Shown: piece by piece, positions 8,763-15,987 of the stretch
Layout: each line of letters starts with the position of its first letter
How positions within the stretch are numbered: the first letter of the stretch is position 1
Assembly (NCBI GenBank): GCA_965656875.1
Contig: CBFHMJ010000054.1
Location: 151,608 to 215,607 of the forward strand
Direction: 5' to 3'
Source: CBFHMJ01 sp965656875
GTDB taxonomy: Bacteria > Pseudomonadota > Gammaproteobacteria > Enterobacterales > Alteromonadaceae
DNA length: 64,000 nucleotides
Translations under genes and position numbers: made by a program
Notes under the pieces: model-generated
The model's database searches: none
The model's input: only the letters and a program-made list of their open reading frames with translations
What the model was told of the DNA's origin: nothing

Positions 8763-9440
8763 ATGGCAAAGCATTCGGGGCAATTTAAAGCAGTGGTGTT
8801 TGATATGGACGGGTTGTTGCTGGACACCGAAAAGTTGCTGTGGGAGTTGTTTGATAAAGCTTGTCAGGAAGAAGGATTTTATCCGGATTTTGAGACGTAC
8901 AGTGATACAGTCGGCAAAAATGTGTCAGCGACCCGGGATATCTTTCAGGCAAAATATGGTGCTAAATTCCCCTGGGAGCCTGTTCATGATAAATGGCATG
9001 CTTACTATGTTGACTGGGTGGAAAACAAGCCCATTCCGGTAAAAACCGGCGTAACGGAATTGCTGACCTGGTTAAATGACACTGGGATTCCTGCGGCAGT
9101 AGCAACCGCGACTCGAAAGCCGTTAGCATTATTAAAATTGAAACATGTCGGGTTAGATCATCATTTTGAGCATATTGTGTCCTGTGATGAAGTGGCGAAC
9201 CCAAAGCCCGCACCGGATGTGCATTTACATGCGATGAGTTTGTTGGGTGACTGGCATCATGATGACTATTTGATTCTGGAAGATTCAAATACCGGAGCGA
9301 CCGCAGCCCTGGCAACTAAAGCTCACACTTGTCAGATCCCTGATTTAATGGTGCCGGATACGGCATTTGCAGACCAACCAAATTACTCCAGCCGCGATTC
9401 ACTTCATGAGGTGCTGCACTGGTTAAAACGCGCCCGGTAG
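8763..9440 (+). CDS. HAD-superfamily phosphatase / beta-phosphoglucomutase-like hydrolase
   Basis: A 225-residue soluble enzyme. Motif I is FDMDGLLLDTE (nucleophile Asp14, acid/base Asp16); motif II is around ATATRKP near residue 115; motif III Lys is in NPKPAPD near 145; motif IV acidic residues are in LILEDSNTG near 175. The helical cap inserted after motif I makes it subfamily I, the group holding beta-phosphoglucomutase, phosphoglycolate phosphatase and small sugar-phosphate or nucleotide phosphatases (YcjU/YieH/GPP types). The cap does not let me choose a substrate. An AGGTGA site precedes the ATG. It has no operon partner; the next gene has its own promoter. Confidence 0.88.
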   Translation: MAKHSGQFKAVVFDMDGLLLDTEKLLWELFDKACQEEGFYPDFETYSDTVGKNVSATRDIFQAKYGAKFPWEPVHDKWHAYYVDWVENKPIPVKTGVTELLTWLNDTGIPAAVATATRKPLALLKLKHVGLDHHFEHIVSCDEVANPKPAPDVHLHAMSLLGDWHHDDYLILEDSNTGATAALATKAHTCQIPDLMVPDTAFADQPNYSSRDSLHEVLHWLKRAR

Positions 9441-9492
9441 TCGTATTGCGCCAAATAGTTTATAAAAATTCGGTAAATCTGTTCGGGGTGAA

Positions 9493-9521
9493 TTGACAGG
9501 ATTTTAATCAGGCATTACATT
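9493..9521 (+). promoter_or_regulatory. Sigma70-type promoter upstream of the MATE gene
   Basis: TTGACA, exactly 17 bases, then TACATT. The consensus -35 with correct spacing makes this a strong candidate. It gives a leader of about 200 bases that contains the inverted repeat at 9579-9636. Confidence 0.65.
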
Positions 9522-9578
9522 GCACCTCGGGCTGACAGAGACGCCCACCCGCAAAAGATAAATTCACTCTGACTATCC

Positions 9579-9636
9579 AGAGCGTGTTGACCTTTGTCGA
9601 TGAATGAAATTTCACCCGCAAAGGTCAACATGCTCT
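9579..9636. repeat. Dispersed inverted-repeat element, copy 1
   Basis: Two 18-base arms (AGAGCGTGTTGACCTTTG and its complement with one change) around a 22-base loop, which itself holds the palindrome TGAAATTTCA. The core GCGTGTTGACCTT...AAGGTCAACA recurs at 22107-22148. It sits in the leader of the MATE gene and could fold as a long hairpin in the mRNA. Confidence 0.75.
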
Positions 9637-9726
9637 AACAAAATCATTCAAACGGGTTGTGTATTTGCGGCCCAGAACAATGCATGCATAAGCTGGGCGG
9701 GGTGCTTGTCGTGCCTTGGAGTAAGA

Positions 9727-11172
9727 ATGATGTCTGATACAGATTCGACGATTGATCGTCAATCCTCCCCTGGTGACTGGCAATTAACCGCACCAGTCAA
9801 CAAAGCTTTCTGGAAACTCGCTGCGCCGATGATCATCGGTATGCTCATCAATGGTATTCATAATCTGGTCGATAGCTGGTTTGTCATGTCGTTTATCGGT
9901 TCTGACGCAATGGCCGCTGTGTCGGTGATGTTTCCTGTCTACATGGTGTTAATTTCTGTTGCGGCAGTGATTGGCAGCGGTAGTGCAGTCAAACTGGCTC
10001 AGTTAAAAGGTGAAGGGAAACTCGACGCTATTCCGGATGTTGTGGGTAAAAGCCACGGTGTGATGTGGATAGCGATGATACTAACCAGTGGCTTGTTTCT
10101 TGTCGGCCAGTCCTCAATATTAAATCTGTTGAATGTACCTGATGCAATTCGCCCGGCAGCCCTGGATTATCTGACGCCGTTGTTGCTTGGCAGTATCTTT
10201 GCTTTTCAGTTGTCGCTTTGGAATGACATGCTCCGCGCCGGAGGTGACGTTAACTGGTTGTTTATCATCATTCTTATTGCCGCCATCGTGAACGCGGTTT
10301 GGGATGCAATCTTTATTATTGGTTTTGGCTGGGGCACCAGCGGCGCAGCTCTGGCAACACTGGTGGCTCAGGGTACGGGTTGTGTGATTGCCTGGTCTGT
10401 GTTGAAAAATCGCTGGTCGTTATCAATCAAGCGTCCGACGCTGGTGTTTAGCAAGGAAATCGGGCGGCTTGGTAGTGCGAGTATGGCGTCAATTCTGGGC
10501 GCAGCCATTATGTTAAGTGTGATTAATCGCCTGATTGCGGACTCGGCTGGCAGTGATCCGACAGCATTAAGCGCATTTGGTTTGCTTAGCCGTTTTAATA
10601 TGATGTTTTTATTACCATTAATGGCAATGGGGATGGCGTGTCAGACCTTGATTGCCTGGAGTTTTGGCGCACAACACTGGCAGCGAATTCGGCATATTTT
10701 TATCAGTTCTTCAGTGTATATGTTTCTGTGGTTGCTGGTCATCGCAGTGGCGTTATTACTGTGGCCGGAAACCTTTATTAATGTGTTTAGTAATGATCCT
10801 GACGTAACAAAAATAACTGCCGAATTTTCGCGGCAGATGTACTGGTTTCTGCCTTTGAGCGGCGTGTTTCTGGCGGTGGTGTCCTGGTTGCAAGGGATTA
10901 GCCGTGGCTTGTTGGCGGCTGTGTTGCCACTGATTAAAATCTTTGTGGTGTTATTGCCAATAGCCGTGTCGTTAAATCTGATCAATGGTCTGACGGGATT
11001 ATTCTGGTCGTTCACCTTGGCTGATGGTTTAACCGGGATTGCAGCGTTGTTTATCTACGGGCGTTTGTCGGGCGATAACGTGATGAAGGCGCAGACGGCT
11101 GCGTCTGTTGAAACGTCGTCAACATCTCTGTCATCTCAATCTTCCAAATCTGGGGAGGTGTCTCATGGTTAG
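9727..11172 (+). CDS. MATE-family multidrug efflux protein
   Basis: A multi-pass inner-membrane transporter of about 481 residues. The frame is open from 9604, but TGGAGTAAG directly before the paired ATGs at 9727/9730 marks the start; the upstream part crosses a palindromic repeat and reads unlike protein. About twelve hydrophobic helices follow the typical two-times-six arrangement, beginning with FWKLAAPMIIGMLINGIHNLVDSWFV, the signature opening of MATE/DinF proteins; length fits (~450-480). MATE pumps export cationic drugs or metabolites in exchange for sodium or protons. The stop codon overlaps the start of the next gene by 8 bases, so the two are co-translated. Substrate unknown. Confidence 0.9.
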   Translation: MMSDTDSTIDRQSSPGDWQLTAPVNKAFWKLAAPMIIGMLINGIHNLVDSWFVMSFIGSDAMAAVSVMFPVYMVLISVAAVIGSGSAVKLAQLKGEGKLDAIPDVVGKSHGVMWIAMILTSGLFLVGQSSILNLLNVPDAIRPAALDYLTPLLLGSIFAFQLSLWNDMLRAGGDVNWLFIIILIAAIVNAVWDAIFIIGFGWGTSGAALATLVAQGTGCVIAWSVLKNRWSLSIKRPTLVFSKEIGRLGSASMASILGAAIMLSVINRLIADSAGSDPTALSAFGLLSRFNMMFLLPLMAMGMACQTLIAWSFGAQHWQRIRHIFISSSVYMFLWLLVIAVALLLWPETFINVFSNDPDVTKITAEFSRQMYWFLPLSGVFLAVVSWLQGISRGLLAAVLPLIKIFVVLLPIAVSLNLINGLTGLFWSFTLADGLTGIAALFIYGRLSGDNVMKAQTAASVETSSTSLSSQSSKSGEVSHG

Positions 11173-11683
11173 TCCAGTCGATGCCGCTAAAACCGCTGCA
11201 AAAGTATTGAAAAAACAGTGTCTGGCAGGCGATACAGAGGCGACTGCCAGAGTTGCACGGTTCTATCGAACGTCCGAGGAAGCCGTCAAACTGAAACACT
11301 GCCAGTTTGTCGTGGCAAAAGAGCAAGGATTTGATGACTGGTCACATTTGAATGATGTATTTGCGGGTTCGTTGCCGCCCGAAGCTGATGTCGGTCAGTT
11401 CTGGTATTCAAAAGGTTGTGGCGTGTTAATGAATCACTGGTGTTCAAGCTATGAAGAGGCATTGAGTGTATTGAATGCTGCGGCTGATCGTTGGTTGTTC
11501 CCATTTAAAAGGCAGTATGTTGTTGGTGATCTGGATTACATTAAAACTCTCGGACTGGATTCATTGAAAGAAATCGAGACCGTTCGGGATTTTGTAGCAG
11601 CATCAGGTTCTTCCTCCTGGTTAACGCTGGCGGCTGTATTGATTCGATATCGGACCGAAGCCCGACCCGTGATATCGGTGTAA
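11165..11683 (+). CDS. Hypothetical protein with ankyrin-associated N-terminal motif
   Basis: The ATG at 11165 has a strong GGGGAGGTG site and overlaps the end of the MATE gene, giving 172 residues (an upstream in-frame codon at 11108 is less likely). The first ~60 residues resemble the short helical leader found before ankyrin repeats and in some glyoxalase-family proteins: a LAGDTEATARVARF segment, then LKHCQFVVAKEQGFDDWSHL, which matches the recurrent hxxAQxVIAREYGFxSWxxL pattern. The rest (residues ~75-172) is Trp/Cys-rich and unrecognised; no ankyrin repeats follow. Translational overlap suggests a role linked to the MATE pump, but this is inference only. Confidence 0.75.
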   Translation: MVSPVDAAKTAAKVLKKQCLAGDTEATARVARFYRTSEEAVKLKHCQFVVAKEQGFDDWSHLNDVFAGSLPPEADVGQFWYSKGCGVLMNHWCSSYEEALSVLNAAADRWLFPFKRQYVVGDLDYIKTLGLDSLKEIETVRDFVAASGSSSWLTLAAVLIRYRTEARPVISV

Positions 11684-11786
11684 TCAATCGTTGATTTGAT
11701 GATCTGTTTTTTTGCAGATCACTGTGCGACTTTTCTGTATCGAGAACTATAGTTAAAGGCATTAACTGAAATAGCCGGAGGCATTC

Positions 11787-12710
11787 ATGCCAGATACAAG
11801 GGAGTTTTTACGAAAAGTTCTCGATACGTTAGATACGCATGTGGTTGTAATCGATAAGACAGGAAAGATATTTTTCGTAAACAGAACCTGGGTGGAATTC
11901 GGTCAGGATAATGCCTGTGCGGTTCGCCTCAACTGGGATAATTTGAACTATCTGGTAGAGTGCGAACGAGCGGCGCAGCAAGGTGATGAGTTTGGTCGGC
12001 TGGCGGGAGAGGGCATTTTAAATGTGATCACCGGGCGGCTGCCTCGTTTTTATCTGGAATATCCCTGTCATGCTCCTGATCAACGACGTTGGTTTAAGAT
12101 GCGCGTCATTCCTTTCTTCCACAATAACAATACCTGGTACACCATCACCCATGAAAACATTACTGAGCGTAAGTTGTCTGAGGAAAAAGCGTTAGACATG
12201 GCGCGAATGGATGGTTTGACGGGTATATTCAATCGACGACATTTCGATGAAACGATTGAGAATGAATTGAAACGCAGTGTGCGTCAGCAACTGAATCTAA
12301 CGCTGGTATTGATCGATGTTGATCATTTCAAATTGTACAACGATACCTATGGCCATTTAGCGGGCGATGAATGTCTGAAGGAGGTCGCCAGCATTTTAAA
12401 GGAAACCGCACAACGTCCGTCCGATCTGGTTGCCCGCTACGGTGGTGAAGAGTTTGTTATTTTACTGGGCGATACGGTTCAATGTCAGGCGGAACAATTA
12501 ATGAAACGCTTGTCTGACTCTTTGAGTCGCGCAGCGATTGAGCATGAGCGTTCGCCTGTCAATGCTTATGTTACGCTCAGTGCGGGTGTGATAACTGCCG
12601 CGCCTGATAGCGAAATGACGGCCGGGAACTTATTAGCTCAGGCCGATAACTTACTGTATAAAGCAAAAGAACAGGGGCGAAATCTCACGCTCTATCGCAC
12701 GATTTCCTAA
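11787..12710 (+). CDS. PAS-GGDEF diguanylate cyclase
   Basis: A 307-residue cytosolic enzyme that makes cyclic di-GMP from two GTP. Residues ~8-125 form a PAS domain (VVVIDKTGKIFFVNRTW is its usual opening). Residues ~140-305 are a GGDEF domain: DGLTGIFNRRHFDE, VLIDVDHFKLYNDTYGH and the active-site signature GGEEF are intact. A product-inhibition I-site, Arg-Pro-Ser-Asp, lies exactly five residues before GGEEF. The enzyme should therefore be active and feedback-inhibited. There is no membrane segment and no EAL domain. A GGAGG site 5 bases before the ATG supports the start. The PAS ligand is unknown. Confidence 0.93.
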   Translation: MPDTREFLRKVLDTLDTHVVVIDKTGKIFFVNRTWVEFGQDNACAVRLNWDNLNYLVECERAAQQGDEFGRLAGEGILNVITGRLPRFYLEYPCHAPDQRRWFKMRVIPFFHNNNTWYTITHENITERKLSEEKALDMARMDGLTGIFNRRHFDETIENELKRSVRQQLNLTLVLIDVDHFKLYNDTYGHLAGDECLKEVASILKETAQRPSDLVARYGGEEFVILLGDTVQCQAEQLMKRLSDSLSRAAIEHERSPVNAYVTLSAGVITAAPDSEMTAGNLLAQADNLLYKAKEQGRNLTLYRTIS

Positions 12711-12737
12711 ACGCATTTTTAATAATCTGCCTCTGAT

Positions 12738-13466
12738 TCAGTACTCGTCTTTGCGTTTTAACCATGCCATTGAAAAGGGCAGATTGTCTTCATCGCGGCC
12801 TTTTGGTAACAAGTCCAGGTAATGGTAGGCCGTATTCAACATGTCCAGACCCCGTGCATAACATGAATAAGTATGGAAGATATTACCTTCCTCATCTTTG
12901 TAAAAGATGCTGATGCCGGGTGCTTCGTCGTTGTTGAATTCAGTGTAATGGTAGTTATAAAAAACTTTGCCATTTTCACGGGCTTTTTCATCAAACGACA
13001 CATGAAAATCCTGATTAAAGGTGTTGTTGAGTGAGGAAACCCAGTTAAATCGCCAGCCCATTCGATCTCGATAGCTTAGTAGTTTTTCAATGGGGGCTCG
13101 TGAAACAGCAACGACATTTACATCTCGTTGCATCAGGTGAATGATGCTGTCGTTCAGGTTATCAGACCAGAACGAACAACTGGGACAGCCTTCGTCGGAT
13201 TCAGGACCAAACATAAAGTGATGGACAATGAGCTGACTTTTATCGCCAAACAACTGACTGAGAGGGATAGAGCCATGTTGTCCGTCGAACCAGTAATCTT
13301 TATCAAGTTTGACCCAGGGAAGATCACGTCTCGCTTTGGACAGTTCATCCCGAAGGCGTGTGAGTTCTTTTTCTTTGTGTAGCAGTTCGACGCGTTTATC
13401 CAGCCATTGCTCGGGTGTCACGACTGGGTGGTTTACCAGTGATTTATCTGAAGTATTATTGGTCAT
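12738..13466 (-). CDS. DUF899 thioredoxin-like protein
   Basis: A 242-residue soluble protein of the DUF899 (AhpC/TSA-like, thioredoxin-fold) family. After an N-terminal helix rich in Lys/Glu (residues ~18-48), the recognisable core includes YWFDGQHGSIPLSQLFG, LIVHHFMFG, a CPSC redox-type motif near residue 95, VVAVSRAP, and the typical ends NTFNQDFHVSF and GISIFYKDEEGNIFHTYSCYARG. Family members have no proven reaction; the CxxC suggests thiol-disulfide chemistry. It stands alone and converges with the diguanylate cyclase gene. Confidence 0.88.
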   Translation of the reverse strand: MTNNTSDKSLVNHPVVTPEQWLDKRVELLHKEKELTRLRDELSKARRDLPWVKLDKDYWFDGQHGSIPLSQLFGDKSQLIVHHFMFGPESDEGCPSCSFWSDNLNDSIIHLMQRDVNVVAVSRAPIEKLLSYRDRMGWRFNWVSSLNNTFNQDFHVSFDEKARENGKVFYNYHYTEFNNDEAPGISIFYKDEEGNIFHTYSCYARGLDMLNTAYHYLDLLPKGRDEDNLPFSMAWLKRKDEY

Positions 13467-13628
13467 CGGTATGCCTGCTTTGCTTGCGTTGAGTGACTTG
13501 TAACAGACTCAGACACTCAGGTGATTAACCAACAAATTTTTACACGAAAGCACCGGAACAGGTACTGTGTTTTTACTCATAACTGGTAGCGCAAAGTTAT
13601 AAAGCGTAACTACAGGGTTTCGATGGTT

Positions 13629-14624
13629 CTACCAGTTACAGCTATAAATAGAACCGTATTCTTTCAATTCTTCGAGTAAATCGTTCGCCTCACTATCGCC
13701 GTTAGTTGCTGCCCGTTCTAACCAGATCATGCCATTCAGCTTGTCGTTGCGGCAGGCGTAATATTCCCCGAGTATCGCCATACCTTTGGGATCTCTTATG
13801 TCGGCCAGTTGTTTGATGACATTTAGCATGGCGTGTTCGTTGATATTTTTATAGTGGTAGATCAGTTTAAGTCCAGCATTGGAATTGTCGTGTTCATCCA
13901 GTAAATACTGGTATATATCAAGTTTGTGTTGGCTGAAGTTAACGGCCAGCGATGTCTCCAGATTTCTGAAATAAACTCGTTCAAACTCATCGAGCATTCG
14001 TTCAGTTTTTGCAACAGAAAGTGTTTTATAGCGGCCTAAAAAGGTTTGGAATTGTTGATTGAATTCATTATCAGACACCAGTTTCTTAGCCTTAAACAAT
14101 AAGGCTGATGCTTGAGGAAAACCGTTAGTAAGCAGGTTTTTACCATAGCGAATTGCTCTTTTTTTAGCACTATCGCTGGGTAAGGTGTTGCTAAACAACA
14201 AGCCAGAGAGATAAATGGACTGAGCTGGTAAAAATCCTTGTTCTGCCGAGGCCAGAATGAGTTGTTGTGACTGCTCGTAATGTTCGGGATCGGGTGAGCT
14301 GTAGAAGTAATTCACCATGTAGGCGTGAAGCAGTTGATATTTCGCTTCATTGTTATTGGCTTTATCAATAACAAACTGTCCAGTTTTGTTGGGGCGAGTT
14401 CGAATACCAAATCCGTGTTGCAGGGTGTTACCCGATAAAGCAGCCAGGCCCCGTCCTCGTTCGGACCAGAGGCAGTTTTCCAGGATTTCGCGCCAGCTTT
14501 TGTCTTGCTTTACGGCGTCATCGCATTGCTTAACGACGGAATTGACCGCAGCCAAAGAGATACTACTGAAGCTGACACAAAACAGCATTGAAACCGTCAA
14601 TAATAAACGTCGACTCTTTTTCAT
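13629..14624 (-). CDS. Secreted Sel1-type helical repeat protein
   Basis: A 331-residue protein with a signal peptide (MKKSRRLLLTVSMLF... cleaved near SLAA). The mature part is helical; the last third has Sel1/TPR-like units (PKGMAILGEYYACRN, MIWLERAATNGDSEANDLLEEL). Earlier repeats are degenerate (LASAEQGFLPAQSIYLSGL). Sel1 proteins act as periplasmic adaptors. Two Cys near the mature N-terminus and two near the C-terminus could be disulfide-bonded. No operon partner is present. Specific function unknown. Confidence 0.75.
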   Translation of the reverse strand: MKKSRRLLLTVSMLFCVSFSSISLAAVNSVVKQCDDAVKQDKSWREILENCLWSERGRGLAALSGNTLQHGFGIRTRPNKTGQFVIDKANNNEAKYQLLHAYMVNYFYSSPDPEHYEQSQQLILASAEQGFLPAQSIYLSGLLFSNTLPSDSAKKRAIRYGKNLLTNGFPQASALLFKAKKLVSDNEFNQQFQTFLGRYKTLSVAKTERMLDEFERVYFRNLETSLAVNFSQHKLDIYQYLLDEHDNSNAGLKLIYHYKNINEHAMLNVIKQLADIRDPKGMAILGEYYACRNDKLNGMIWLERAATNGDSEANDLLEELKEYGSIYSCNW

Positions 14625-14932
14625 TCTTTTACTTACTTCCTGTTTAAACGTTTGTATGCAGGCTATTTATGTATGCTGAATCGCGGATTTCTTAACGGTA
14701 TAAGCCATGATAAAACAGTACGTTAGCATACATCAGCCGGAGAAGTGAGGCAATGACGCTCAGTGGTGAGTTAAACGATGCGTTGTACTTGACTGAAGTG
14801 ATCAATAAGAAACAAAAGAGATGAGCGATCAGGATAATGTGATAAACAGTCAATAAACAATTTATAACAAATATTTTTTACTTGTATGGCTTTAGGTATA
14901 GACTTAGCAGAATGCCGAACAGGGGAATTCGA
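14625..14932. other. Gene-free interval, 308 bp, between divergent genes
   Basis: AT-rich divergent spacer that must hold promoters for the Sel1 gene (minus strand) and the membrane-protein pair at 14933 (plus strand). I see no convincing gene or structured RNA in it. Confidence 0.5.
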
Positions 14933-15979
14933 ATGAACGAGCACAACACCGCTGAAGTGGTTGATATAAAACCTGAAAAATACACCAATCCAAATTCATC
15001 CTTAAGTAATATCTGGTTTCAACTTGAAAAAGAATGTAAAGCTATGGTGAAACATGCTTTTGCCAAAGGATTGAAAGTACCGGGTAGTTTGATGGAGGAT
15101 TTGGAACATCAGTTAACGGTGTTTCGCCAACAACATTTCTCGCAACCTGGCACTCCACAACAGTCCGAAAAAGCGGATATCAATAAACTGACACAAATTC
15201 ATAATCGATTGACTGAAGTGGTTTTTCCTGCCAAACCTGAATCATTATTATTGATTGCAGAAGAAGCAGAACGAAAGCCGTTTATGTATTTCCTGGGGCC
15301 AGTGCCGTTAATTCGCCGCATGATGTTAGTGGCGATCATTTCCTTGTTAACCCTCATCTTTCTTAGTTTGTCTGATCACATTAATAACACCAGTATGACG
15401 AAAAGCATGTTCGACATTACTGGTGCGCAATTATTGTATGTGCAGGCCATTTTGTTGGCGTCTGCCGCGATTGGCGCATCATTTGAGTCATTATTTCGAG
15501 CGAACAGTTATGTCAGTGCCTGTAGCTTTGATTCGTCGTTTGAGAGTTCGTACTGGGTCAGGTTTGTGGTGGGTTTGATCTCGGGCATTATTCTGACGCA
15601 GTTGATTCCTATTGATTTAAATACGATGGCGAGTGAAGTAGGCAAAGCCACGAATCAAGGTTCAGTTAGTCAGGCGGCATTACGGATTTCATTAGCGTTA
15701 CTGGGTGGTTTTTCTGCGAATCTGGTTTATAAAGTATTGGATCGTCTGGTGCAAACGGTACAAGGTTTGGTAGCTCCACCACGTAAGGATGATCCGGAAG
15801 CACTGAAAAATACGTTTAAAAATCAGTTTGATCGGGAAAAGCAAAAAACCGTTCAGGAGATTTTGCTGGAAATGCAAAGCTTGCAGCAGCAAGTGCAACT
15901 CGGTAATGCAGATAAGGGCGATGTACAACAAATGCTGGTGGATTTACAAAAACGCATCAGTGAAAAACACCAGGATTAA
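14933..15979 (+). CDS. Integral membrane protein with four helices and cytosolic coiled coil, unrecognised
   Basis: A frame is open from a TTG at 14882, but the ATG at 14933 with AGGGGAATTC ahead is the likely start, giving 348 residues. Residues ~1-125 are soluble and charged. Four membrane helices follow: about 130-155 (after FLGPVPLIRRMM), 172-195, 212-235 and 258-280. The C-terminal ~60 residues are a Gln/Lys-rich coiled coil. The stop is 8 bases before the next gene, so the two form an operon and probably a complex. I do not recognise the family; the layout (soluble head, helix bundle, coiled-coil tail) resembles signalling or scaffold proteins more than transporters. Confidence 0.75.
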   Translation: MNEHNTAEVVDIKPEKYTNPNSSLSNIWFQLEKECKAMVKHAFAKGLKVPGSLMEDLEHQLTVFRQQHFSQPGTPQQSEKADINKLTQIHNRLTEVVFPAKPESLLLIAEEAERKPFMYFLGPVPLIRRMMLVAIISLLTLIFLSLSDHINNTSMTKSMFDITGAQLLYVQAILLASAAIGASFESLFRANSYVSACSFDSSFESSYWVRFVVGLISGIILTQLIPIDLNTMASEVGKATNQGSVSQAALRISLALLGGFSANLVYKVLDRLVQTVQGLVAPPRKDDPEALKNTFKNQFDREKQKTVQEILLEMQSLQQQVQLGNADKGDVQQMLVDLQKRISEKHQD

Positions 15980-15987
15980 CGAATAAT

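Noticed and set aside
9604..9726. N-terminal extension of the MATE gene
   Set aside because: It runs through the palindromic repeat, and a proper binding site precedes the ATG at 9727, where the family-typical protein begins.
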